A stretch of 64,000 nucleotides of DNA, taken from contig PVUG01000003.1 of assembly GCA_003001975.1 (NCBI GenBank), positions 124,001 through 188,000 of the forward strand, read 5' to 3'. The notes under the pieces are model-generated. The model had not been told where the DNA came from. It was given only the letters and a program-made list of their open reading frames with translations, and searched no databases. A program made the translations under genes and the position numbers. The number at the start of each line of letters is the position of its first letter. Position 1 is the stretch's first letter. Source of the stretch: Martelella mediterranea (GTDB taxonomy: Bacteria; Pseudomonadota; Alphaproteobacteria; Rhizobiales; Rhizobiaceae). Positions 8,979-17,452 of the stretch are shown one piece after another.

Positions 8979-9027
8979 CTTGCTCCTCCAGTTGATGAAC
9001 GGGGTTTCGTCTGGCTTTCCTCAAAGC

Positions 9028-9828
9028 TCAGCCGGAACCGGTTTCCTCCATTGCCTGCGTATCGGCGATGATCACCGAAACGCCGGCCTCCTCCAGCATG
9101 CGGGCATCGGATGCCTGCAGCCCGGAATCGGTAATCACGGTCGAAATCCGTTTCAGATCGCAAAGGATCAGGCTCGACCGTTGTTTGAATTTCGATGAAT
9201 CGACCAGAATCACCAGTTCCTCGGCCTGATCGATCAGTTTCTGCTCGGCCTGGATCAGCAGCGGATCGGCCTCCATCAGCCCGAGCGGGCCGATGCCCTG
9301 TGCCCCCATGAACATCCGTTTTGCCCAGAAATTGCGGGTCACATCATTTTCGAACGGGCTGAGGATCACATTCTGCTCGCGATAGATGACGCCGCCGGAC
9401 AGCATCACCGTATTCTTGGAATGTTTCAGCAGATGCTCGGCGATGGGAAAGGAATTGGTGAAGATCTGCAGCCGGCGATTGGCGAGATGATGGACCATCT
9501 GAAACGTGGTAGTGCCGCCGTTGACGATGATGGAATCGCCATCTTCGCACAGCGCTACCGCCGCTTTCGAGATCGCCTGTTTCTGCCGGGCATTCATCAT
9601 CTCGTTGACGCTGAACGGCCGCCCCGCAAGGCCCACGAATTGCGGCGGGCTCAGCGCTTCCGCACCGCCGCGCACGCGCCGCAGGCGCTTTTGCACATGA
9701 AGTGCCGCGATATCGCGCCGGATCGTCGCCTCGGAACTTTCCGTCAGATCGACAAGCTCCGCCACGGTCGCAACCGGTTTTTCCTGTACCGCCGACAGGA
9801 TGATGCGATGTCGCTCTTTTTCGTGCAT
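9028..9828 (-). CDS. rhaR: DeoR-family repressor of rhamnose genes
   Basis: 266 residues. The N-terminal DeoR HTH (MHEKERHRIILSAVQEKP, then TESSEATIRRDIAAL) precedes a DeoR C-terminal sugar-phosphate sensor domain with IIVNGGTTTFQMVHHLANR and DSSKFKQRSSLILC. In rhizobia a DeoR-type RhaR represses the rhamnose operon; the effector is probably a pathway intermediate. An AAGGAGG site sits five bases before the ATG at 9828. It is first in the minus-strand operon and diverges from rhaD across the phased-repeat operator at 9870-9941. The E. coli RhaR is a different (AraC) family. Confidence 0.9.
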   Translation of the reverse strand: MHEKERHRIILSAVQEKPVATVAELVDLTESSEATIRRDIAALHVQKRLRRVRGGAEALSPPQFVGLAGRPFSVNEMMNARQKQAISKAAVALCEDGDSIIVNGGTTTFQMVHHLANRRLQIFTNSFPIAEHLLKHSKNTVMLSGGVIYREQNVILSPFENDVTRNFWAKRMFMGAQGIGPLGLMEADPLLIQAEQKLIDQAEELVILVDSSKFKQRSSLILCDLKRISTVITDSGLQASDARMLEEAGVSVIIADTQAMEETGSG

Positions 9829-9869
9829 GGGGCCTCCTTTTTGACAGATTTCAGCTAAATGCCATCACT

Positions 9870-9941
9870 GTCAATCAAAAATAGTCATGCTGCACTGCAA
9901 AAATGCAAAATATGATTGAACTTGATTGTTTGTGATTGACA
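9870..9941. promoter_or_regulatory. Divergent rhaR/rhaD control region: phased TGATTG repeats
   Basis: TGATTG occurs at 9913-9918, 9923-9928 and 9933-9938, exactly 10 bases apart (one helical turn), and its complement in GTCAATCA at 9870-9877. GTCAATCA and the last copy, TGATTGAC (9933-9940), form an 8-bp inverted pair. TTGACA at 9936-9941 overlaps the last repeat and is followed after 15 bases by TAGATT, a plausible promoter for rhaD. A matching TTGACA on the minus strand (9874-9869) could serve rhaR. Repression by RhaR binding over both -35 boxes is inference. Confidence 0.7.
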
Positions 9942-10006
9942 ATCCTGACTTTCGGATAGATTTTGCCCGGGAAGAACCCGGCCGAAAGGCCCCGAAGGAG
10001 GAAACA

Positions 10007-12106
10007 ATGGCGAATGAAACCCGGGCCGCCCGGCTCGAGAACCTGTGGGATGACGGCAAGGCTGCCGGGATGAGCGAATCCGAGCTTCTGCTCTACCGTT
10101 CGAACCTTCTGGGCTCCGACAAGCGCATCACCAATTACGGCGGCGGCAACACCTCGGCCAAGGTGATGGAGAAGGACCCGTTGACCGGCCAGCAGGTCGA
10201 GGTGCTGTGGGTCAAGGGCTCCGGCGGCGATGTCGGCACCATCAAGATGGACGGTTTCGCGACCCTCTACATGGAAAAGCTCAACGCGCTGAAGGGGCTT
10301 TATCGCGGCATCGAGCACGAGGACGAGATGGTGGGCTACCTCCCCCACTGCACCTTCAACCTGAACAGCCGCGCCGCATCGATCGACACCCCGCTGCATG
10401 CCTATGTGCCTAAAAAACATGTCGACCACATGCACCCCGATGCAATCATCGCCATTGCCGCTTCGAGCGATTCCAGGGCGCTGACGCAGGAGATTTTCGG
10501 CGGCGAGATCGGCTGGCTGCCCTGGAAGCGGCCCGGTTATGAACTGGGCCTGTGGCTCGGCAAATTCTGCGAAGAAAACCCGGATGCGCGCGGCGTCATT
10601 CTCGAAAGCCACGGCCTGTTTACCTGGGGCGACACGGCGAAGGAAAGCTACGAGACGACGCTGGAAATCATCAACAAGGCGATGGCCTGGCTCGATGCCA
10701 AGATCGATGGCGATGTCTTTGGTGGTCAGAAGGTGAAGACGTTGCCGGCCGAAGAACGCCGCGCCGTTGCCGAAAAGCTGATGCCGAAGATCCGCGGCAT
10801 GATTTCGGAAACCGAAGGCAAGCTCGGCCATTTCGACGATCAGCCCGCCGTTCTGGAATTCGTCGGCTCCAACCGGCTTGAGGAACTGGCGGCACTCGGC
10901 ACCTCCTGCCCCGACCATTTTCTCCGTACCAAGATCCGCCCGCTGGTGATCGATTTCGACCCGGAAACCCCGGATATCGACAAGACGGTTGCCGGGCTCG
11001 AAGATGCCATCGCCGCCTATCGCGACGACTACGCCGCCTATTACGAGCGCTGCAAGCGTGACAACTCGCCGGGCATGCGCGACCCGAACGCCGTGATCTA
11101 TCTGGTGCCCGGCGTCGGCATGATTTCCTTTGCCAAGGACAAGGCAACGGCGCGCATTTCGGCCGAATTCTACGTCAACGCCATCAATGTGATGCGCGGC
11201 GCTTCGTCTGTCTCCACCTATCAGGGCCTTTCCGAGCAGGAAGCCTTCGATATCGAATACTGGCTTCTGGAAGAGGCCAAGCTGCAGCGCATGCCGAAGC
11301 CGAAACCGCTTGCCGGCAAGATTGCACTGGTCACCGGCGGCGCCGGCGGCATCGGCAAGGCAACCGCCTTCCGGCTGGCGGGCGAAGGCGCCTGCGTGGT
11401 GCTGGCCGACATCGATGACGCCGCACTTGAAACGGCGAAGGCGGAACTGTCATCCGTCTTCAGCAAGGACATCGTGCGTGGCGTGCATCTGAACGTCACC
11501 AGTGAGGCGGAAGTCGCCAAGGGCTTTTCCGACGCGGTGGTCGAATTCGGCGGGCTCGACATTCTCGTCTCCAATGCCGGCCTTGCCTCCTCCGCCCCCA
11601 TCGAGGAGACAACGCTCGATCTCTGGGACAAGAACATCGCCATTCTGGCAACCGGTTATTTCCTGGTGTCGCGCGAGGCCTTCCGCCTGTTCCGCTACCA
11701 GAATGCCGGCGGCAATGTGGTCTTCGTGTCGTCGAAAAACGGTCTTGCGGCATCGCCCGGCGCGTCTGCCTACTGCACCGCCAAGGCTGCCGAAATCCAC
11801 CTCGCCCGCTGCCTGGCGCTCGAAGGGGCCGCCGCGCAGATCCGCGTCAACACCGTCAATCCGGATGCCGTGCTGCGCGGCTCGAAGATCTGGACCGGCG
11901 AGTGGAAGGAACAGCGCGCTGCCGCCTACAAGATGTCGACCGACGAGCTGGAAGCCCATTACCGCGACCGTTCGATGCTGAAGCGCTCGGTATTCCCGGA
12001 AGATATTGCAGAAGCGATCTACTTCCTCGCTTCCGACATGTCGGCAAAGTCCACCGGCAACATCATCAACGTGGATGCCGGCAACGCCCAGTCGTTCACG
12101 CGGTAA
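10007..12106 (+). CDS. rhaD: Bifunctional rhamnulose-1-phosphate aldolase / short-chain dehydrogenase
   Basis: 699 residues in two domains. Residues ~1-420 are a class II aldolase/adducin domain with zinc-ligand candidates in HVDHMHPDA (138-146) and ESHGLF (H202). Residues ~433-699 are a short-chain dehydrogenase with the glycine motif TGGAGGIG (443-450), SNAG, Ser near 575 and Tyr589-x3-Lys593 (AYCTAK). The aldolase splits L-rhamnulose 1-phosphate to dihydroxyacetone phosphate and L-lactaldehyde; the dehydrogenase presumably handles the lactaldehyde. This fusion is characteristic of alphaproteobacterial rhamnose loci. The start at 10007 follows AAGGAGG; an upstream in-frame ATG at 9926 lies inside the operator and is rejected. 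Confidence 0.93.
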   Translation: MANETRAARLENLWDDGKAAGMSESELLLYRSNLLGSDKRITNYGGGNTSAKVMEKDPLTGQQVEVLWVKGSGGDVGTIKMDGFATLYMEKLNALKGLYRGIEHEDEMVGYLPHCTFNLNSRAASIDTPLHAYVPKKHVDHMHPDAIIAIAASSDSRALTQEIFGGEIGWLPWKRPGYELGLWLGKFCEENPDARGVILESHGLFTWGDTAKESYETTLEIINKAMAWLDAKIDGDVFGGQKVKTLPAEERRAVAEKLMPKIRGMISETEGKLGHFDDQPAVLEFVGSNRLEELAALGTSCPDHFLRTKIRPLVIDFDPETPDIDKTVAGLEDAIAAYRDDYAAYYERCKRDNSPGMRDPNAVIYLVPGVGMISFAKDKATARISAEFYVNAINVMRGASSVSTYQGLSEQEAFDIEYWLLEEAKLQRMPKPKPLAGKIALVTGGAGGIGKATAFRLAGEGACVVLADIDDAALETAKAELSSVFSKDIVRGVHLNVTSEAEVAKGFSDAVVEFGGLDILVSNAGLASSAPIEETTLDLWDKNIAILATGYFLVSREAFRLFRYQNAGGNVVFVSSKNGLAASPGASAYCTAKAAEIHLARCLALEGAAAQIRVNTVNPDAVLRGSKIWTGEWKEQRAAAYKMSTDELEAHYRDRSMLKRSVFPEDIAEAIYFLASDMSAKSTGNIINVDAGNAQSFTR

Positions 12107-12110
12107 GGCT

Positions 12111-12133
12111 CGGTCGGGCCTTTTGCCCGGCCG
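12111..12133 (+). terminator. Hairpin after rhaD
   Basis: CGGTCGGGC-cTTTT-GCCCGGCCG forms a 9-bp stem (one G-U pair), four bases after the rhaD stop. There is no T-run after the stem, so it may be an mRNA-end stabiliser or a partial terminator rather than a full stop before rhaI. Confidence 0.5.
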
Positions 12134-12146
12134 CCTACAGTTCGGA

Positions 12147-12294
12147 GTCATCCTCGGGCTTGACCCGAGGATCCAGGCACCTTTCCCTACGGCGGGCGTT
12201 AGCGTCCAGTCGTAGGGACAATCCGGCGCAAGATCCGCCAGCTCCGCTCGCGACAGACGGGATTGGATGCTCGGGTCAAGCCCGAGCATGACGC
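12147..12294. repeat. Paired CTTGA-loop hairpin repeat (copy 2)
   Basis: Left hairpin ATCCTCGGG-cttga-CCCGAGGAT; the right half is inverted and of the GC-swapped variant ATGCTCGGG...CCCGAGCAT. About 95 bases of unrelated sequence lie between. It occupies most of the 12107-12433 gap between rhaD and rhaI; I see no coding region in that gap. Confidence 0.85.
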
Positions 12295-12433
12295 AAGAGA
12301 GAGGGGCGCCTCCTCATAGGAACGAAAGCCCCGCAGCATGGTCAATGCCCCCCCCTTGAGGGTGCGATTGGTGGCTGCAGGCTCTTGCGGCTTTCACAAA
12401 TTCAGCAGGCATGGCCTGCAACGGGAGGAAACG

Positions 12434-13720
12434 ATGGAACAGATGATCGACAGCGGCGTGCTTTCCGCCGAAAACGACAAGCGCGCCAAAGACCTTGAGG
12501 CCGACTATGCGGCGCTTGGCGAAAAGCTTGCCCGCAACGGCGTCAATATTGACGACATCACGGCAAAGGTCGCGGCCTATGGCGTGGCGGTCCCCTCCTG
12601 GGGGGTGGGCACCGGCGGCACGCGTTTTGCCCGCTTTCCCGGCTCCGGCGAGCCGCGCCATATCTTCGACAAGCTGGAAGACTGCGCCGTCATCCAGCAG
12701 CTGACCCGCGCCACACCGACGGTTTCGCTTCATATCCCGTGGGACAAGGTGGACGATCTGACGGAACTGAAGGAGCGCGGCACAGCGCTCGGCCTCGGCT
12801 TCGACGCCATGAATTCGAATACGTTCCAGGATCAGGACGGTCAGGACCATTCCTACAAATACGGCTCGCTTTCGCACACCGACGCGGCCACGCGCCAGCA
12901 GGCCATCGACCACAACATCGAGTGCATCGAGATCGGTAAGGCGTTGGGTTCAAAGGCGCTGACGGTCTGGATCGGCGATGGCTCGAACTTTCCCGGCCAG
13001 AGCCATTTCACAAAACAGTTCGAGCGCTATCTCGATGCGATGAAGAGCATCTACACCGCCCTTCCCGATGACTGGCGCATCTTCTCGGAACACAAGATTT
13101 TCGAACCGGCGTTCTACTCCACCGTGGTGCAGGACTGGGGCACAAACTATCTGATCGCCAAGGAACTCGGCCCCAAGGCCTTCTGCCTTGTCGACCTCGG
13201 TCATCATGCCCCCAACGTCAATATCGAGATGATCGTCGCCCGCCTGATCCAATTCGGCAAGCTCGGCGGCTTCCATTTCAACGACAGCAAATATGGCGAT
13301 GACGATCTGGACACCGGCTCCATCGATCCGTTCCGCCTGTTTCTGGTCTTCAACGAACTGGTGGATGCGGAAGGCGCGGAGAATTTCAACCCGGCCCATA
13401 TGCTCGACCAGTCGCACAATGTCACCGACCCGATCGAAAGCCTGATGCGCTCGGCGGTGGAAGTCACGCGCGCCTATGCCCAGGCCCTTCTGGTCGACCG
13501 TGCGGCATTGTCCGCCTACCAGCAGGAAAACGATCCGATGATGGCCTCGGAAACGCTGAAGGACGCCTTCCGCACCGATGTCGGCCCGATCCTCGCCATG
13601 GCACGCAAAAACGCCGGCGGCGCGGTCGATCCAATCGCGGCGTACCGGGCAGCCGGCTACCGCCAAAAAGTTTCCGGTGAACGACCGGCCGTCAGCGGCG
13701 CCGGCGGCGGCATCGTCTGA
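12434..13720 (+). CDS. rhaI: L-rhamnose isomerase, rhizobial type
   Basis: 428 residues, TIM-barrel sugar isomerase related to the Pseudomonas stutzeri-type L-rhamnose isomerase rather than E. coli RhaA. Metal-binding and catalytic regions are visible: SEHKIFEPAFYS, CLVDLGHHAPNVNIE and FHFNDSKYGDDDLDTGS. It converts L-rhamnose to L-rhamnulose. The ATG at 12434 follows GGGAGGAAACG; the in-frame ATG at 12338 adds residues unlike an isomerase N-terminus. It is followed 24 bases later by the mutarotase gene, so rhaD-rhaI-rhaU probably form one transcript. Confidence 0.92.
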   Translation: MEQMIDSGVLSAENDKRAKDLEADYAALGEKLARNGVNIDDITAKVAAYGVAVPSWGVGTGGTRFARFPGSGEPRHIFDKLEDCAVIQQLTRATPTVSLHIPWDKVDDLTELKERGTALGLGFDAMNSNTFQDQDGQDHSYKYGSLSHTDAATRQQAIDHNIECIEIGKALGSKALTVWIGDGSNFPGQSHFTKQFERYLDAMKSIYTALPDDWRIFSEHKIFEPAFYSTVVQDWGTNYLIAKELGPKAFCLVDLGHHAPNVNIEMIVARLIQFGKLGGFHFNDSKYGDDDLDTGSIDPFRLFLVFNELVDAEGAENFNPAHMLDQSHNVTDPIESLMRSAVEVTRAYAQALLVDRAALSAYQQENDPMMASETLKDAFRTDVGPILAMARKNAGGAVDPIAAYRAAGYRQKVSGERPAVSGAGGGIV

Positions 13721-13744
13721 ACGGTCGGGACAGGGAGGAGACCG

Positions 13745-14059
13745 ATGGAAACCGTTGCTTTCCGCATGAACCTCAACCGTGGGGCGGCCGAGGAATACAA
13801 ACGCAGGCACGACGAAATCTGGCCGGAACTGGCAACGGTTCTCAAACAGGCCGGCGTTTCGGATTATTCGATCTGGCTTGACGAGGAAACGCACCATCTG
13901 TTTGCGGTGCTGAAGCGCAGTGACGACCACACGATGGATCGCATCCCGGATAACGAGATCGTCCGCCGCTGGTGGGATTTCATGGCCGATATCATGGAGA
14001 CGAAGCCGGACAATGCGCCGGTAGAGGTCCCGCTCACGAAGATGTTCCATCTTCCCTGA
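13745..14059 (+). CDS. rhaU: L-rhamnose mutarotase
   Basis: 104 residues, the normal length for RhaM/RhaU mutarotases (dimeric alpha-beta barrel). The family signature YKRRHDEIWPEL carries the probable catalytic His, followed by SDYSIWLDEETHHLFAVLK and RRWWDFMADIM. It interconverts alpha and beta anomers of L-rhamnose so that kinase and isomerase flux is not limited by spontaneous mutarotation. GGGAGGAGACCG precedes the start. In R. leguminosarum rhaU lies between the permease and kinase genes; here it sits after rhaI, so the locus is rearranged. Confidence 0.93.
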   Translation: METVAFRMNLNRGAAEEYKRRHDEIWPELATVLKQAGVSDYSIWLDEETHHLFAVLKRSDDHTMDRIPDNEIVRRWWDFMADIMETKPDNAPVEVPLTKMFHLP

Positions 14060-14248
14060 CAATCTGCAGATGGCGGATCGCGGGTGTTTTCCGCGACCCG
14101 CCGAATTTTTCTCCCGCGCATTGAAACCGGCGCGAAAGCAGCCCATGTCAGATGGGACACCAATAACGGCCATTCAGGCGCAGCCCGTTTCCGCAGGGCG
14201 GCGTCCATATTTTTCCATCATTTTGATCACCAAACATGGGAGGTTACC

Positions 14249-15133
14249 ATGGCTCATACACTTGCTGAAAAGGCGGGCACCTTTGCGATTGGCGGCGACC
14301 TTGAGGTCACGCGTCTCGGGTTCGGGGCAATGCGGGTCACCGGGGAAGGCATCTGGGGCGAGCCGGCGGACCGGGCCGGCGCTCTTGAAACGCTTGCCGC
14401 GCTGCCGGAACTCGGGATCGATTTCATCGATACCGCCGACAGCTATGGCCCGGATGTGTCCGAATGGCTCATCAAGGAAGCGCTTCATCCTTATGACAAG
14501 GTGAAGATTGCCACCAAGGGCGGACTGGCGCGCACCGGCCCGGAAATCTGGCTGCCGGTCGGCCGGCCGGAATATCTGCGCCAGCAGGTGCACAAGAGCC
14601 TGCGCAATCTCGGCGTCGAGCAGATCGACCTGTGGCAGCTTCATCGCATCGATGCCAAGGTTCCCGCCGACGAGCAGTTCGGCGCGATCAAGGAATTCCT
14701 TGATGAGGGACTGATTGCCCATGCGGGGCTTTCGGAGGTTTCCGTTGCCGATATCGAGGCGGCCCGCAAGGTGTTCCCCGTTGCAACGGTGCAGAACCGC
14801 TACAATCTCGTCGACCGCACCAGCGAGGACGTTCTGGATTACTGCACGGCAAACGGCATCGGCTTCATCCCGTGGTTCCCGCTGGCCGCCGGCGATCTGG
14901 CAAGGCCCGGCTCGCTGCTGGACGAAATCGCAAAGAAACACGATGCGGCCCCGAGCCAGATTGCACTTGCCTGGGTGCTGAAGAAAAGCCCGGTCATGCT
15001 GCCGATTCCCGGCACATCGAAAGTGGCGCATCTGAAGGAAAATGTCGCCGCGGCCGATATCACGCTTTCCGATGCGGATTTCGCCGCACTCGATGAAGAA
15101 GGCAAAAAGGCCTTTGCTGCAAAGGCTGCGTGA
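14249..15133 (+). CDS. Aldo/keto reductase
   Basis: 294 residues, (beta/alpha)8 NADPH-dependent reductase. The catalytic tetrad is visible: Asp and Tyr in [10 protein letters not shown], Lys in KIATKGG, His in LWQLHRID. The C-terminal cofactor region has [16 protein letters not shown]. The start at 14249 follows GGGAGGTTACC; an upstream in-frame ATG at 14084 adds a non-homologous stretch. It resembles the YdbC/PdxI-like oxidoreductase group. Located just after the rhamnose genes, it might reduce L-lactaldehyde or another aldehyde, but no sequence feature fixes the substrate. Confidence 0.88.
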   Translation: MAHTLAEKAGTFAIGGDLEVTRLGFGAMRVTGEGIWGEPADRAGALETLAALPELGIDFIDTADSYGPDVSEWLIKEALHPYDKVKIATKGGLARTGPEIWLPVGRPEYLRQQVHKSLRNLGVEQIDLWQLHRIDAKVPADEQFGAIKEFLDEGLIAHAGLSEVSVADIEAARKVFPVATVQNRYNLVDRTSEDVLDYCTANGIGFIPWFPLAAGDLARPGSLLDEIAKKHDAAPSQIALAWVLKKSPVMLPIPGTSKVAHLKENVAAADITLSDADFAALDEEGKKAFAAKAA

Positions 15134-15140
15134 TAAAGTG

Positions 15141-15164
15141 ACGCCGCCGCACTTCCGGCGGCGT
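15141..15164 (+). terminator. Hairpin after the aldo/keto reductase gene
   Basis: ACGCCGCCG-cacttc-CGGCGGCGT, a perfect 9-bp GC-rich stem starting eight bases after the TGA. The following bases (GCGCTTGTTG) are a poor T-tract, so termination would be weak or Rho-assisted. Confidence 0.5.
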
Positions 15165-15196
15165 GCGCTTGTTGACAAAGCCCACCCAACGCTCTT

Positions 15197-15349
15197 GCGT
15201 CACCCTCGGGCTTGACCCGAGGGCCCAGCCAAGCCTCGGCACGACAGGCGGATCTGGGTAAATACCAGATGAAGCAATCCTTTATAATACGCCGGCCCCG
15301 CTTGCTCGGTTGCGTGATTGGATCCTCGGGTCAAGCCCGAGGATGACGT
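15197..15349. repeat. Paired CTTGA-loop hairpin repeat (copy 3)
   Basis: The left hairpin is the CCCTCGGG-cttga-CCCGAGGG variant with GCGTCA before it; the right half is GATCCTCGGG...CCCGAGGATGACG, inverted. It fills most of the 15134-15472 gap between the two aldo/keto reductase genes, in which no coding sequence is evident. Confidence 0.85.
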
Positions 15350-15472
15350 CCGTAAAAAGGAAAGGCTTTGCCGACAGTCCGCCCCCGCCGCACTTCCCGC
15401 TGCATTTTTCTTTGACAGGATGCCGCGGTGGCGTCACCTTCGGGGCCTGCCCGCAAACTGAGGATCCGAAAA

Positions 15473-16453
15473 ATGGAATATGTAAAACTCGGCCGCACCG
15501 GCCTTGATGTTTCACGGCTTTGCCTTGGCTGCATGACCTATGGCCAGCCCGAACGCGGCACCCATCCCTGGTCGCTTACCGAAGAACAGAGCCGGCCGTT
15601 CATCCGCAAGGCTGTCGAGGACGGCATCAATTTCTTCGACACGGCCAATGTCTATTCCGCCGGCTCCTCGGAGGAGATCGTCGGCAGGGCGCTGAAGGAA
15701 TTTACCCGCCGCGATGAAATCGTGCTGGCCACCAAGGTGATGAACCGCATGCATGAGGGGCCGAACGGCGCCGGGCTTTCGCGCAAGGCGATCATGCAGG
15801 AAATCGACAATTCGCTGAAACGGCTCGGCACGGATTATGTCGACCTCTACCAGATCCACCGCTTCGACTATAATACGCCGATCGAGGAAACGCTGGAAGC
15901 GCTGCACGATGTGGTGAAGGCCGGCAAGGCGCGTTATATCGGCGCGTCGTCGATGTATGCTTGGCAGTTCGCCACCATGCTTGCCACCCAGAAGGCCAAT
16001 GGCTGGGCGAAATTCGTGACCATGCAGAACTATGTCAACCTGCTCTACCGCGAGGAAGAACGCGAGATGCTGCCGCTGTGCGCGGCCGAAGGCATCGGCG
16101 TCATTCCGTGGAGCCCGATGGCGCGCGGCCGGCTGACACGACCATGGGATACGACGACGGAGCGCTCCGAAACCGACGAATTCGGCAAGACGCTCTACGC
16201 CGAAACGGCCGCCTCAGACCGCAAGGTGGTCGATGCGGTGGCCGAAATCGCCAATGAGCGCGGCGTGCCGATGGCCCGCGTGGCGCTTGCATGGGTGCTG
16301 TCGAAACCGGTGGTCTCGGCCCCGATCATCGGCGCGTCCAAGCCGCATCATCTCGATGATGCCCAGGCCGCACTGGCGCTGGAACTGACGGACGCCGAAA
16401 TCGAAAAACTCGAAGCGCCCTATATTCCGCACCGGGTCGTCGGTTTCAGCTGA
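15473..16453 (+). CDS. Aldo/keto reductase
   Basis: 326 residues, aldo/keto reductase of the Tas/YajO/AKR-potassium-channel-beta-like group. Active-site residues sit in FFDTANVYSAGSSEE (Asp, Tyr), LATKVMNR (Lys) and YQIHRFD (His). The NADPH-binding end has SAPIIGASKPHHLDDA. The N-terminus MEYVKLGRTGLDVSRLCLG is the standard opening of this group, supporting the ATG at 15473 with GAGGATCCGAAAA before it. It is separated from the previous reductase by repeat copy 3 and probably transcribed independently. Substrate unknown; sugar aldehydes are typical for relatives. Confidence 0.9.
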   Translation: MEYVKLGRTGLDVSRLCLGCMTYGQPERGTHPWSLTEEQSRPFIRKAVEDGINFFDTANVYSAGSSEEIVGRALKEFTRRDEIVLATKVMNRMHEGPNGAGLSRKAIMQEIDNSLKRLGTDYVDLYQIHRFDYNTPIEETLEALHDVVKAGKARYIGASSMYAWQFATMLATQKANGWAKFVTMQNYVNLLYREEEREMLPLCAAEGIGVIPWSPMARGRLTRPWDTTTERSETDEFGKTLYAETAASDRKVVDAVAEIANERGVPMARVALAWVLSKPVVSAPIIGASKPHHLDDAQAALALELTDAEIEKLEAPYIPHRVVGFS

Positions 16454-16461
16454 CACCTTTC

Positions 16462-16487
16462 CCGCCGCGCTATCAACGGCGCGGCGG
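16462..16487. terminator. GC-rich hairpin between convergent genes
   Basis: CCGCCGCGC-tatcaacg-GCGCGGCGG, a 9-bp stem in the 52-base gap between the convergent aldo/keto reductase and nucleotidyltransferase genes. It could serve both strands; neither side has a clear T-run. Confidence 0.45.
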
Positions 16488-16505
16488 CCTCTGCTCCCGA
16501 TCGCA

Positions 16506-17312
16506 TCATGCCGGGTCGTAAGGCCGTTCGATCTGAAGCCGATCGTGGAGATGCTTCCACGTCACGGCCTCGAACCGTTCCGGCCATTCCACGCCCTGGC
16601 GCGCTGCCAATCTGCGCGCCCGCGGCAGATAGGCCCTGGCATAGGCCAGATGCACATCGATCATCGCTTCGCGCGAGGCCGCCGGTGACGGTAGAGACCT
16701 CAAAAGCGCCTTCTGCTCTTCCGTGATCAGCCGGTTGAGGTGCAGCGCCCCGCCGCGATGGGGTGCGGCGGTTTCCTGTATCAGCAGATCGACGAGAAGA
16801 TTGCGCAGATGGAAAATGCCGGTCACGCCGTTGATATATTCCCCGCGTCCTGCGGCAACATCGAGAAGCCCGAGAATGCGGATAAACTCCTCGAACTGGT
16901 ATTTCAGGCGTTTCGGGTCCAGCTGAGGCTGCTCCGGGCGGTCTGCCAGCGTATCCCGGTGCCCTGCCCTGTCGAACAATATGCGAAGCTCGTTCCTGTA
17001 GCGGGTCTTCAGCTGTTCGGGTTTGAGAATGATGACGTCGATGCGCAGCCAGTCTTCGGTCACGGCATTGATGAGTGAGGGAAACGTCACTCTGTCCCGC
17101 CACAAGACAGGCTCTCCCACCGCTTCCACGGCACTGCGCCAGAGTGCGGCCACGGCATCGCTCGCGCCTTCCCCGGCAACGAGAACAAAGTCGATGTCGC
17201 TGTATTCGTCCTCAAGGCCGACGGCAAAACTGCCGCTCAGATAAAGCGCATCGATTTCCGGCGAACGCTCAATCGTCCCGGTGATGGTCCGGATCGCATC
17301 TTCGCTTCCCAT
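16506..17312 (-). CDS. Nucleotidyltransferase-domain protein
   Basis: 268 residues. The N-terminal ~100 residues carry the polymerase-beta-type nucleotidyltransferase motif GSFAVGLEDEYSDIDFVLV (GS, then D-x-D), with a third acidic residue probably in WLRIDVIIL. The C-terminal half is helical (LKYQFEEFIRILGLLDVAAGRGEY). The arrangement recalls aminoglycoside adenylyltransferases (AadA/AadE-like) and related small-molecule nucleotidyltransferases, but I cannot assign a substrate or resistance. It has no operon partner: it converges with the reductase on one side and diverges from the ABC operon on the other. Confidence 0.75.
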   Translation of the reverse strand: MGSEDAIRTITGTIERSPEIDALYLSGSFAVGLEDEYSDIDFVLVAGEGASDAVAALWRSAVEAVGEPVLWRDRVTFPSLINAVTEDWLRIDVIILKPEQLKTRYRNELRILFDRAGHRDTLADRPEQPQLDPKRLKYQFEEFIRILGLLDVAAGRGEYINGVTGIFHLRNLLVDLLIQETAAPHRGGALHLNRLITEEQKALLRSLPSPAASREAMIDVHLAYARAYLPRARRLAARQGVEWPERFEAVTWKHLHDRLQIERPYDPA

Positions 17313-17428
17313 ATCGTCCTCCGTCTGCCCGCCGGCATGCTATGCGCTCCGTCGCCCGCTGTCAGTAAGAACACGGGCACGCAGCCGCCAATTTCATGCC
17401 GCCTGTTGAGCAGAACGGAACTTATGTG

Positions 17429-17443
17429 TTAACACCACGTTAA
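17429..17443. promoter_or_regulatory. Predicted CtrA-binding site (TTAA-N7-TTAA)
   Basis: TTAACACCACGTTAA matches the alphaproteobacterial CtrA consensus exactly. The left half lies in a perfect 10-bp palindrome GTGTTAACAC (17426-17435). It is 116 bases upstream of the minus-strand nucleotidyltransferase start and about 350 upstream of the plus-strand binding-protein gene, at the edge of a structured stretch. It could drive either direction, most simply a plus-strand RNA beginning near 17450. Confidence 0.6.
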
Positions 17444-17452
17444 TCTAGAGTT

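Noticed and set aside
9926-10006. Upstream ATG start for rhaD giving 27 extra residues
   Set aside because: It lies inside the regulatory repeats and before the good AAGGAGG site of the 10007 start.
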